Positions 55,256 through 64,000 of a DNA stretch of 64,000 nt are shown piece by piece. This stretch comes from Planctomycetota bacterium (GTDB taxonomy: Bacteria > Planctomycetota > Planctomycetia > Pirellulales > Pirellulaceae), in the NCBI GenBank assembly GCA_024277285.1, contig JAJRVM010000074.1, positions 1 to 64,000 on the forward strand, in the 5' to 3' direction. Each line of letters starts with the position of its first letter. Position 1 is the stretch's first letter. The notes beneath the pieces are model-generated. The model saw only the letters and a list, made by a program, of their open reading frames with translations. It made no database searches and had not been told where the DNA came from. The translations under genes and the position numbers were made by a program.

Positions 55256-57103
55256 ATGGCACAACGACGATTGAATAAACGCTACCAACTCATATTGCGT
55301 TGGAGCATCCCCTGCCTGTTAATTGCCGGCGTGATTGGGTATGTCGCTTACGTGACAAGCCAGCGCGAAGACCCGGCGGCGGTCAATGAAGACGGCAGTG
55401 TCACCGGCCTGACGAGTATCCTCGACCGTGAGATCTCCGCCGACATGCTACGGTTTTCGTTCGAGGAAATCAGCGCCAAGGCAGGTGTGCGTTTTCGCCA
55501 TTTCCCAAGCCAGCGAAACTCGCTGCTGCCCGAAGATATGGGCTCCGGCCTGGCGTGGGGAGACTATGATAACGACGGTGACGACGACCTGTTCGTTGTG
55601 AACTTTTACGGAACGATTATGAATCCGATTCCCGCCGAACCCGATCCCAAGGGGCAATGCAAATTGTACCGCAACGAAGGGAGCGGCCAGTTTGTCGACG
55701 TTTCCAATCAGGCCGGACTGGCCCTCGCGATCTTCGGCATGGGCGCCGCGTGGGGCGACTACGACAATGATGCGGATCTCGATCTTTACGTCACTTCTTA
55801 CGGCGGTCCGAATCGGCTGTTCCGAAACAATAACGATGGTACGTTCGACGACGTGACCGAGACAGCCGGTGTGGGAGACCAGCGGTTCAGTGCCGGTTGC
55901 GCTTGGGGTGATTTCGATCGGGATGGCAACATCGACCTATACGTCTGCACGTACACGGACTTTCAGTACGATTCACCGGAGCCACCGGTCCAGAGAAAAG
56001 GTGTACAGAACCCACATACGATCAATCCGTCATCCTACCCTCCCGACACGAACCGCTTGTACCGTAACAACGGGGACGGCACGTTTACCGACGTAGCCGA
56101 AGCGGCTGGCGTAGCCGACCCATCAGGCCGATCGCTCGGTGCGGTGTGGTTTGACTTCAACAACGACCAACAGCTCGATCTCTATGTCGCCAACGACGTG
56201 TCGGCTAACGCCGTCCTCATGAACCGAGGGAATGGCACTTTTGCCGATGTCGGTGCCAGCTCGCTTGCCGCCGATTACCGTGGCGCGATGGGTTTGGCCG
56301 TCGCCGACATCGACTTCGATGACGACCTCGACTTGTTTGTAACGCATTGGGTGGCCCAAGAAAACGCATTGTACGTGAACCAGTATGCCGACGTCGCACA
56401 ATTCAAGAAGGCGGATGACGTCGTGACTTTCTTCACCGACTCGGCCGAGGAATATGGCGTCGGCCAGGTGTCGTTAAACACCGTTGGTTGGGCAACCAGT
56501 TTTATCGATTTCGATAACGACGGCGCCTTGGATTTGTGGGTTGTCAACGGCAACACGTTACAGTTTCCCGACAACGCCAAGCAGATGCAGCCGCAATTGA
56601 TGCATATTTATCGGCAGATTCCACCACGTGGCTTCTTCGAGGTGGGACGCCACATCTGTCCGCGACTGGCGACGCCTTTCGTCGGCCGAGGTGGCGCGCA
56701 TGCCGATTTCGACGGTGATGGGCAGATCGACATCGCCGTTCTGCAGTACGGCGGTGAACTGCTTCTGCTGCACAACACTTCAAAGAACACCGGACATTGG
56801 CTGCGTGTGCAGCTCAGCCAACAGAATGGTAACACGCAAGCGCTCGGCGCTCGAGTACGCGTACGCGTGGGCGACGTGGTGCAAGCCTTCCAAGTCGGTG
56901 CCGGCGGAGCTTACTTGTCCCAACCACCCAACTGGCTTCACTTTGGCCTGGGTGACGCGACGACCGTCGATGAAATCTCGATCGTTTGGCCGGATGGTCA
57001 CGAAGAACAGTTTACCGACGTCGCTGCCGATCAAACGGTCCGCTACACACACACGTTCGTGCGTCAACGGCGCGACACCCCCACACCGACACCACCGGAC
57101 TGA
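55256..57103 (+). CDS. FG-GAP/VCBS repeat protein with ASPIC/UnbV C-terminal domain
   Basis: The product is 615 residues from ATG 55256. A signal anchor (about 12-33) exports it. Six or more FG-GAP/VCBS blades carry calcium loops of the type DYDNDGDDDLFV, DYDNDADLDLYV, DFDRDGNIDLYV and DFDGDGQIDIAV. The last 100 residues are the ASPIC/UnbV domain (GARVRVRVGDVVQAFQVGAGGAYLSQPPNWLHFGLG, IVWPDGHEEQF). Such proteins are plentiful in planctomycetes, with no settled function. It follows the multihaem cytochrome by 115 bases on the same strand and may be co-transcribed. Confidence 0.92.
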   Translation: MAQRRLNKRYQLILRWSIPCLLIAGVIGYVAYVTSQREDPAAVNEDGSVTGLTSILDREISADMLRFSFEEISAKAGVRFRHFPSQRNSLLPEDMGSGLAWGDYDNDGDDDLFVVNFYGTIMNPIPAEPDPKGQCKLYRNEGSGQFVDVSNQAGLALAIFGMGAAWGDYDNDADLDLYVTSYGGPNRLFRNNNDGTFDDVTETAGVGDQRFSAGCAWGDFDRDGNIDLYVCTYTDFQYDSPEPPVQRKGVQNPHTINPSSYPPDTNRLYRNNGDGTFTDVAEAAGVADPSGRSLGAVWFDFNNDQQLDLYVANDVSANAVLMNRGNGTFADVGASSLAADYRGAMGLAVADIDFDDDLDLFVTHWVAQENALYVNQYADVAQFKKADDVVTFFTDSAEEYGVGQVSLNTVGWATSFIDFDNDGALDLWVVNGNTLQFPDNAKQMQPQLMHIYRQIPPRGFFEVGRHICPRLATPFVGRGGAHADFDGDGQIDIAVLQYGGELLLLHNTSKNTGHWLRVQLSQQNGNTQALGARVRVRVGDVVQAFQVGAGGAYLSQPPNWLHFGLGDATTVDEISIVWPDGHEEQFTDVAADQTVRYTHTFVRQRRDTPTPTPPD

Positions 57104-57108
57104 CGCGT

Positions 57109-57145
57109 GCGGCCCGAAGGGCCGCTGCTATGGAAGCCTGGGTGA
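57109..57145 (+). terminator. REP-like hairpin right after the ASPIC gene
   Basis: GCGGCCC (57109-57115) and GGGCCGC (57119-57125) form a perfect 7-bp stem with a GAA loop, six bases after the stop. The following GCTGCTATGGAAGCC tail matches the repeat at 7014-7045. It may serve as a 3' end structure for the upstream gene. Confidence 0.55.
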
Positions 57146-57442
57146 CACGTACCATCACAAACACGGCCGAGCGCACAACGTTCCACCCCATCGCCACTCT
57201 GCGTGTGCCACTGCATGATCAGACGCGTTCTCCATCACAAAACGTGTTGCCCGTCGGTAGACGTTACGAACTGACCGCCGCACGGATCACGCAGTGCGCG
57301 CCGCCAAGAGGGTTCCCAAGCGCGATAGAGAATCGGTCGGCATCGCGCACTGCGCCGCGGAAGCGGCGACGACTTGGGTGACCATTGCGCAGGACGCTAT
57401 TCTCCGCCACCTTGGCGAACGTGCGCCGGTGCAGTGGCACGC

Positions 57443-57920
57443 GATCAGGTTCATCACCTATTCTTGTTCTTGCAAGCGTCAGAAGTGTACCACTCCCCTT
57501 TTTCGTTTAACCGCTAGGCCAGAGCCGCGGTGCGTCGAGCGAGCGTGTGGCATCGTAGTACGGTTCGAGTCAGTGTGACGGCTTCCTTACACTCCCGTCA
57601 GCGGCGGCGGCATGCGCGCTGAAGGTCGGCGCGTCGAGGCGTATCCGCATCCAAAGACACGCTTCTGCGCCGCGCCGGGTGAGGTTCCAGGTGCAGCGAC
57701 GTGCCGAGCCGGGGCAGGCCGGTGCCGTTGGCGAGCGGGGACGAATCATGCAAACGCCACCGTCCAGCGCGCATCCCGCCAGAGCATCCTGAAAAAGTCT
57801 CCTGCACCCACAATGCGCCATGCAAGCGTACGATCCCAACACGTGATGTCCGGTATTCAACCCCGCTTTTTCAGGACACTCCTCTGGGATTGCGGTTAAC
57901 CGCATCTGCGAACCGCCCCA
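57443..57920 (+). repeat. Long dispersed repeat D, copy 2
   Basis: The inverted counterpart of 28862-29190. It contains GATCAGGTTCATCACC at the left end and the GCGGTTAACCGC palindrome (57892-57903) at the right, and an 11-bp perfect inverted pair TCCTGAAAAAG (57787-57797) / CTTTTTCAGGA (57866-57876). About 140 bases near 57625-57765 are extra relative to copy 1. The remaining parts of the 57104-58079 gap show no gene. Confidence 0.85.
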
Positions 57921-58079
57921 ACCCTGTGCATAACCCCGGTGCCGGTGGTAGGAAACCCCGGTCTCTTTATCCAGCCGTCACCCTGTATAAGTATACTCGT
58001 TATGGTCGACGGACAGCCGTCTGCACAAGGCTCATGCAAGGCAACTGTATTCGCGGTTGTTGGCGTTTGCGACACGCCT

Positions 58080-59627
58080 TTACCATTCGAGTCGTTCATC
58101 ACCTGGCATTAGCTTGCCCGCCGGGCGCACTCCACTGCCCTTGCGTTTGGTCAGCTTGTCTCCCAAATCGGCACGTGCCTGTTCGGCGAACTGCTGCATC
58201 CGACGTACCACATCGGGGTGTTCGTCAGCCACGTTCTTCGACTCACCGACATCATTCTTCAAATCGAACAATTCCAGACCGATCCGGCCCGTATCGTATT
58301 TAACCGGAATCCCGCCCGTCCCCCCGGTGCGTCCCGACAGGGTCCGGTAAGCGTGCGGGAAGTGCAGTTTCCAGCGGCGATCTCGAACGGCGTGTAATTG
58401 CCCGCCGGAATAATAGCAATAGAAACACTCGTGCGGCGACTGGGCATTCGGTTGGCCGAACATCAGCGGGCGAATATCTTTACCGTCGATCGTGTGCTTC
58501 GGCAACTCGGCGCCGATCAGCGCGGCCACGGTCGGAAGAATGTCAATGGTCGAGGCTAGTTCATCACAAACGGTGCCGGCGGGAATTTTCCCAGGCCACC
58601 GCATCAAAGTCGGCTCGCGGATCCCGCCCTCGAACTCGGTACCCTTTCCCTCGCGCAGCGGTCCGGCCGAACCACAATGGTCGCCATAGCTGAGCCACGG
58701 GCCGTTGTCCGAAGTGAAGATCACCAGCGTATTGTCGTCCAAGCCATTTCGCTTCAGCGCCTTGAGAATCTCACCGACGGACCAATCCACCTCCATCACG
58801 ACATCACCGAACAGGCCACGTTTGCTCTTTCCCTTGAACTTATCGGACACATAGAGCGGAACGTGCACCATGCTGTGCGGCACATACAGGAAGAATGGAC
58901 GTTCCTTATTACGATTGATGAAATCGACCGCATGTTCGGTGTACATCGTGGTCAATTGTGTTTGATCTTCGCCCGTCACATCGGCGTCAATGACCTTATT
59001 GCCTTCGATCAGCGGCAGATCAGGATAGGTGGCGCGCCGCTTAGCCGAGTCGGGCGGCAAATTCGCGTAGCGTGGATGCCACGGCCACATATCGTTCGAA
59101 TAGGGCAATCCTAAATACTCATCGAATCCGTTCTGAAGTGGCAAGAACTTCGGGTGATGGCCGAGGTGCCACTTCCCAAAACACGCCGTGGCATAGTTGT
59201 CCTGCTTGCACATCTCCGCAATAGTAACTTCGTCCGCATTGATTCCGATTTTGGACTTCGGCCCCAACGCACCCGCAATCCCGATGCGACGATGGTAGCA
59301 ACCGGTCAACAGTGCCGAGCGTGACGCGGAACAGACCGCCGACGAAACAACGAAGTCGGTGAACTTCATTCCCTCGCGCGCCATGCGGTCCAAATTGGGC
59401 GTATCGTACCCTTCCGCACCAAACGGCCCGATATCAGCATAGCCCATATCGTCGATGAAAATCACCACAATATTCGGTGACCGCTGCTGCTCGACAGCGC
59501 CTAACGAACCGCTGAAAACGACACTCGCAAGAAGCAAGCTGATCGTGCCGATCGCCATTCGGCGCATTTTCACCCATAGATCAGCTGATCTCAACACGGT
59601 CCGAACCGAACTGACGTTGCACATCAT
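58080..59627 (-). CDS. Arylsulfatase-type sulfatase, secreted
   Basis: The product is 515 residues from ATG 59627, with AAGGAG about 8 bases upstream; the start at 59567 would keep only the hydrophobic core of the signal peptide (about 24-44). The metal site opens with [15 protein letters not shown] (57-71). The formylglycine motif is Cys99-Ser-Ala-Ser-Arg103 and is followed by [14 protein letters not shown]. Later motifs GKWHLGHHP and FTSDNGPW are intact. The enzyme hydrolyses sulfate esters, probably of algal polysaccharides, after its Cys is converted by an FGE. It is monocistronic, with repeat D downstream of its 3' end. Confidence 0.95.
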   Translation of the reverse strand: MMCNVSSVRTVLRSADLWVKMRRMAIGTISLLLASVVFSGSLGAVEQQRSPNIVVIFIDDMGYADIGPFGAEGYDTPNLDRMAREGMKFTDFVVSSAVCSASRSALLTGCYHRRIGIAGALGPKSKIGINADEVTIAEMCKQDNYATACFGKWHLGHHPKFLPLQNGFDEYLGLPYSNDMWPWHPRYANLPPDSAKRRATYPDLPLIEGNKVIDADVTGEDQTQLTTMYTEHAVDFINRNKERPFFLYVPHSMVHVPLYVSDKFKGKSKRGLFGDVVMEVDWSVGEILKALKRNGLDDNTLVIFTSDNGPWLSYGDHCGSAGPLREGKGTEFEGGIREPTLMRWPGKIPAGTVCDELASTIDILPTVAALIGAELPKHTIDGKDIRPLMFGQPNAQSPHECFYCYYSGGQLHAVRDRRWKLHFPHAYRTLSGRTGGTGGIPVKYDTGRIGLELFDLKNDVGESKNVADEHPDVVRRMQQFAEQARADLGDKLTKRKGSGVRPAGKLMPGDERLEW

Positions 59628-59818
59628 CGTTCGCACTCCTTTATTCTGCTACGCTCGTTGCTGAGCAAGAATGAATGATTGCCAATACTGATTACCGGTA
59701 CCTGGCGCCGGTTACGCCCGCAAGTCACGAGCTAAGAGCCTAGAGTTCCTGGTTTGTGGGCGGTTCTCTCGCGAGAACGATGTGCGCACGGTGCGCGCAT
59801 CTAGCACAGCGAGAGACC

Positions 59819-62314
59819 TTAGCGCGGTAAGTGCTTAAAACGCTTTCCATCGAGTGTCTTGCAGCCTTGGTTTCCAAAGCGAATCTCTAAACGCGGCGTC
59901 TTAGAGACCATACCTTTAAGCCGAAACTGATGCCAACCTTTCGCCAGTTGGACGGGCAGCATAATCCAATTGGCGGCGCCGGCCGACCGGTCTTCGGCCC
60001 GCCAGAATGACTTTCCATCAATCGCAATCTCTCCGACGGCGTTGCCCCGAAACTGGAACTGGTAGAGATCATCCCGCGGCACCGAGAAAAACGCGTCCAT
60101 CTGCAGCGTCTCGCCAGCTTTCGGTTTCGCTGCGGCCAGCCACTTGGCGTCCTTCATTGCATCGATGATCGACGGTTTACCGTCACCGACCGACAGTGCG
60201 ATCCCGGGCTTGAATTGCGAGGCATCGGTAACGGAGACCGGCGGCATCGCCGCCGGCGGGTCTACCTGCAACAACACCGGCGCACTGTAAACCGCCTTGC
60301 CCTCCACCGCCGTAGCGGCCTGCAAGCGGATGGGCCCCATGCCAAGTTCTTGCGAGCGGATGCGCAATGTACCTTCCGGACCGTCAATGGTGCCCAGCAG
60401 TTGACCGTGATTGCGGATTCCGATTTTCGCGGCCACGGCCATCTTGGCGCGTACGACCACCTCTTCACCATAGACAACTCGACCGTTCGCATTGCCGACC
60501 AACACAAACTCAATACCGCCAATATCATTCGCCACAATCAACGGCAACACCAGCCGGCTCTTGGTCCCAATATATCCTTTGGCAACAGCCACCACGGAAA
60601 ACTCGTGCCAACCATCCCCGAGCTGATCGGTTGGAATGGTGATATTGCGCACCGATGAGTCGAACGTACCGCGGCGTCCATCAATGAACACCTCATAGTG
60701 GTCGAGCTTCGCCTCCGCAGCAGCCCCTCCCACCACCTCCGGCGTGATCGTAATCTTGCCCGAAACGCGCTGGTTCGGTTTCAATCCGTTGACTTTGATT
60801 TTCAACGGTTGAGCCCATGGTTGGCAGAGTGGATCACCCAGGATCAACAGCTGGTAAGGTCCGAACACCGATTGGTAAAACGCCTCGGCCAACGAGCAAC
60901 CGCGGGCATAATGGACATGAATGAACGGGAAGGGGAACTTAGCCTGAATCGCATACGGTTCGGTCACCGTCCCGCTCGTTCCCGCCACACCGTAGCGAAC
61001 AAACTCGGTCAACGGAGTCTGGCCATTCGTCTCCAACATCGCGCCGCCAAAACTGGTCAGGTGTTCACAAATGGCACCTGGCAGCATGGTACTACCTGAC
61101 TTCTTCCAACTAAAGCTGGCCTTGCCGATCATAGCTCCCGCAACATCACTCTTCCGTTCGGGCAATACGCCAGGCATAATCCGTCCGGTAACGGGCGTGC
61201 CTTCCAGTGCTTTGACAGCCGAAACGAATCCGGGTTGGCGCGTCGTGGAACGGACGTCGGAGTTTTCCATGTAGTAGACTGTGCCTTTCGGCTGCGTCGC
61301 GTCGGCGGCCACACTGCGCCGCAGCGCATCTAATGCTTCACCTACCGAATTGCCCCGACCGCTGGTAACGGCCAATACGGTCGAGAGCATATAGCCCATT
61401 CCCTGACTTGTCACTTTCTCGCCGCGCGCGTTCCATTTGTACTGCGAGCTGAAGCCGTAAGTGGGCTGAACGTCGAATGGTTTCTGGGTGTTTTCGTCCA
61501 TTTTCGACAGCAAGGCTTTGAAATTGACTGAACTGCGCAGCGTCAACAAGTCCTCATCTTTTTCCGCATGTTTGCGATTGGCCCAACCGGCTTTGACGGC
61601 AAGAGTAAGCGCATCGATCGCCTCCGCATCGCGATCCAACCGCGCCAGGCAACAGGCCAGATTGTACTGTAGGTCGGCGTCCGCCTTGCGCCGCGCCGCG
61701 ATCGGCAGCAAGATCTTAGCTGCCGCGTCCCATTGTTTGGCAGCCAATGCCTTGACTCCCTTTTGCAACGCCGCAAGGTCCTCGGTGGACAATGGCGCGG
61801 CACGCTGTGAACGAATCGGTTGCCGCATGTACAGATTCACATTCAACCGAAGGTACTCGGGACGCTTGGCAAGGACCAATTGGTACAAATAGGTCAGTCC
61901 GTTGATCGAGGCAACAGGCCGCTGCTGCTTCGGCAGCTTCTGGCCCGGGAAGTCGGTCTTCGCATTGATCGCGGTCGGAAGATCAGCCGAATAGGCGATG
62001 CAGTCGATGTGGGTCAGCACGCCTCGCTCGTACAACGTCTTCATGACCGGCAGCAATATCTGCTCGCGGAACGTATCAATGTCCGTCGTTTGAAATTCCT
62101 TCAAACCTGCCAGGTAAACGACATTCTAGCTGGGAACTCGTCGCATCTGAATGTAGTGATTCGCAATCGTTTTCGACGCCCAACTATCGGCATTGACCAC
62201 GATCGCCAGATTCGCGGAACTGCCACCTGCTTGCGCCCATTGCGTATCGCCGCACCACAGCACCAGAACGGCTCCCACAGCCACCCATACCCAACGCTCC
62301 ATTTGTCCAACCAT
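59819..62314 (-). pseudogene. TIGR03790-type secreted protein, interrupted by in-frame TAG
   Basis: The minus-strand frame from ATG 62314 to 59819 covers 831 codons but has TAG at 62126-62128. Before it are a signal peptide ([16 protein letters not shown]) and [28 protein letters not shown], the normal N-terminus of this family. After it the same frame goes on with NVVYLAGLKEFQTTDIDTFREQILLPVM, a TPR-like stretch, the SGRGNSVGEAL core and a beta-rich C-terminus with a DGKSFWRAEDRSAGA lectin- or PA14-like tail. Nothing else is broken. As with ftsH, recent decay, read-through or a sequence error all remain possible. The function of the family is unknown. Confidence 0.75.
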
Positions 62315-62667
62315 GCAACACCAATCAAGTTCTCTGATACTACTGAAGAAGAGCCTGCACTCGCGCGAAGAAAGAGCTAGACTCTCGTCTCCATTGCGCT
62401 CGCCCGGTTCGTACACCCGACGAGGCCACGCATCGACCATCGACCGCACTTCATATGCTACCACAACGTCCGCCCGTATGCTGCACGTCCCGGTTCTCTC
62501 TGCTCCGTGGGGCCCCAATGGACTGGCTCGCGGCCACGGCATGCAACACGCGCGCAAATCGGGTACATTGGATTGCGGTCACCAGGCTGACATGACAACA
62601 TCGAGCAACTGCCGGTGAACCGTCTCGGCAAGTAGATAACCCACTGATCGATCGAGGAGATACCACG
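62315..62667. other. Divergent intergenic region
   Basis: The 353 bases between the TIGR03790 gene and the ThuA gene carry no supported gene or repeat and should hold both promoters. Confidence 0.45.
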
Positions 62668-64000
62668 ATGCACCGAACTCCCTTTGCCCGGATGACAACC
62701 TTGCTTCTTGTTTCGCTTCTGGTTGCATGGATCGCTTTTTTCACGCATGCCGCAGACCAATCGGATGGTGGCGAACTGGTGGGTGGCAAGATTCGTGTCC
62801 TGGTGGTGACCGGCGGTCATGGTTTTGAAGCGAAACCGTTTTACGCAATGTTCGATTCGATTCCCGACGTAACCACGCACGAAGCATCCTATCCGAACGT
62901 GGCCGACGCGTTGGAGCCGGAACTAGCCGACAATTTCGATGTGATCGTCTTCTACGACATGTGGGCCCAAGGCATCACGCCACAGCAGCAAACAGCTTTT
63001 GCGGCTTTGCTGAAGCGTGGCATCGGCGTGGTCGCATTGCACCATACCCTGGCCGCTCACCAGAATTGGCCGGAGTACCAACAAATTATAGGCGGCAAGT
63101 ACCACCTGATTGATCAGGTGGTTGGTGACAAGAAGGTCGCGAAGTCAAGTTATGCGCATGGGCAGGACATTAAAGTCCACATCGCGAATGCCGATCATCC
63201 GATTACGAAGGGGTTGAAGGACTTTGAAATCCACGACGAAACCTATAAAGACTATTCCACTGACCCCGAGGCCACTGTGTTGCTGACCACCGATCACCCC
63301 ACAAGCGACCGGGAGCTGGCATGGACCAAGACGTACGAGCAAAGTCGCGTCGTCTATATCGAATTGGGACACGATCATCTCGCTTATGAAAACCCGAGTT
63401 ACCGCAAATTGGTGGCCCGCGCGATCCGATACGTGGCGGGTCGGCCCGCCGACCCGCAAGCCCCGGCCAAGCCGCTATTCAACGGTAAAGACCTTTCCGG
63501 CTGGACCGCCGAGGGGAGTGCGGTTTGGGAAGTCAAAGATGGGATGCTGATCGGGCGCCAGGGCAAGGACAACGCCCCAGGTGACCTGTTCACCAACGAC
63601 GCGTTCGATGACTTTGAACTAAAAGTGACCTATCGTGTCGTCTGGCCCGCCAACAGTGGCGTCTGGTATCGGTATCAAAGCGGCGCCAAGGCGTTTCAAG
63701 CCGACATCCTGGAATACAAGAACCCGTTCGCGCTGAGCGGTTCGTTGTATCGGCCGGGTATTCCTGGGAAACCGTTCATCGCAATCAATACGGACCAGAG
63801 CATCATCGACCGTGCCGGTTGGAACACGCTCGTAATTCGCGCCGTCGGCGATCGGCAAGTCGTTTTCCTAAACGGTCACAAGACGGCCGATCTGCGTGAT
63901 CCGTTGTCGAGCAGCGGCAAGATCGGATTCCAAGTTCACCAAGGCGACCAATTTGGGTCGATGCGGATCATCATTAAGGGAATCACGATCCGCCCCATTT
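62668..64000 (+). CDS. ThuA-like domain fused to DUF1080 (3-keto-disaccharide hydrolase) domain, cut by window edge
   Basis: The frame is open from ATG 62668 (AGGAG 9 bases upstream) to the end of the window, 444 codons without a stop. Residues 1-33 form a signal peptide. A ThuA-like fold follows (about 45-255): VLVVTGGHGFEAKPFY, VALHHTLAAHQNWPEY and VVYIELGHDHLAYENPSYRKLV. The second half is the DUF1080 concanavalin-like domain (LFNGKDLSGWTAEGSAVWEVKDGMLIG, NSGVWYRYQSG, GKIGFQVHQG). Both domains are linked to 3-keto sugar metabolism in planctomycetes and relatives. The protein is probably nearly complete at the edge (GITIRPI), but the stop is not seen. Confidence 0.92.
   Translation, partial: MHRTPFARMTTLLLVSLLVAWIAFFTHAADQSDGGELVGGKIRVLVVTGGHGFEAKPFYAMFDSIPDVTTHEASYPNVADALEPELADNFDVIVFYDMWAQGITPQQQTAFAALLKRGIGVVALHHTLAAHQNWPEYQQIIGGKYHLIDQVVGDKKVAKSSYAHGQDIKVHIANADHPITKGLKDFEIHDETYKDYSTDPEATVLLTTDHPTSDRELAWTKTYEQSRVVYIELGHDHLAYENPSYRKLVARAIRYVAGRPADPQAPAKPLFNGKDLSGWTAEGSAVWEVKDGMLIGRQGKDNAPGDLFTNDAFDDFELKVTYRVVWPANSGVWYRYQSGAKAFQADILEYKNPFALSGSLYRPGIPGKPFIAINTDQSIIDRAGWNTLVIRAVGDRQVVFLNGHKTADLRDPLSSSGKIGFQVHQGDQFGSMRIIIKGITIRPI

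Noticed and set aside
57294..57578. A conserved short protein, because similar peptides (PEPRxVERACGI) are encoded at 29074-29265
   Set aside because: The similarity is explained by the non-coding dispersed repeat D copies at both places; the frames differ in length and lack starts with ribosome-binding sites.
25533..62128. TAG reassigned to an amino acid in this organism
   Set aside because: Many well-supported genes here end in TAG followed by non-coding sequence, so TAG works as a stop codon in general.

Overview
This window almost certainly comes from a planctomycete, probably of the Pirellulales type. The evidence is the gene content read directly here: a sulfatase with a Cys-type CSASR active site plus a formylglycine-generating enzyme fragment, a ThuA-DUF1080 fusion, a TIGR03790-type protein, an FG-GAP/ASPIC protein, a Gfo/Idh/MocA oxidoreductase with a twin-arginine leader, planctomycete cytochrome-type secreted proteins, an alternative complex III and many small secreted proteins of unknown function. 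No rRNA, tRNA, CRISPR array or intact insertion sequence was seen.

Layout. 1-6.4 kb: FGE fragment, two small secreted proteins, a WD40 protein, a zinc-ribbon protein, a secreted protein and a cyclophilin lipoprotein. 6.4-7.4 kb: a repeat-rich gap with REP-like hairpins. 7.4-13.2 kb, minus strand: oxidoreductase, then a membrane sugar/lipid group (GT-C-like protein, GT2 polyprenyl-phosphate glycosyltransferase, YbhN/LPG-synthase-like protein). 13.8-19.1 kb: AI-2E family exporter, a proline-rich membrane protein flanked by an inverted repeat pair, an ABC-2 type permease. 19.1-22 kb: repeats, acylphosphatase, a secreted protein and a Nudix remnant. 22-28.6 kb: recQ, an ftsH interrupted by an in-frame TAG, and rsgA. 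28.7-29.2 kb: a sulfatase remnant next to a long dispersed repeat.

The centrepiece is 29.4-57.1 kb, all on the plus strand. It starts with an 800-residue protein related to the hydrazine synthase alpha family, with two CxxCH haem sites. Next comes a nar cluster in the order known from Thermus (diheme cytochrome narC, narG, narH, narJ, narI, two NarK transporters). A complete actABCDEF alternative complex III follows directly, then an Rrf2 regulator with four cysteines, a b-type/five-haem c-type membrane cytochrome, and an FG-GAP/ASPIC protein. Together they form a respiratory module: NarGHI exchanges electrons between quinol (or NarC) and nitrate/nitrite, ActABCDEF exchanges them between quinol and cytochrome c, and the NarK proteins move nitrate and nitrite. 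No terminal oxidase genes lie beside the act genes. Which way electrons flow cannot be settled from the sequence.

57.1-64 kb holds the second copy of the long repeat, a sulfatase, a TIGR03790 gene also interrupted by an in-frame TAG, and the start of a ThuA-DUF1080 gene that runs off the window.

Two cross-cutting signals stand out. More than a dozen unrelated short tandem duplications (units of 13-21 bp, most often 15) are scattered inside and between genes. Several dispersed repeat families fill the gaps, and two of them abut truncated genes.
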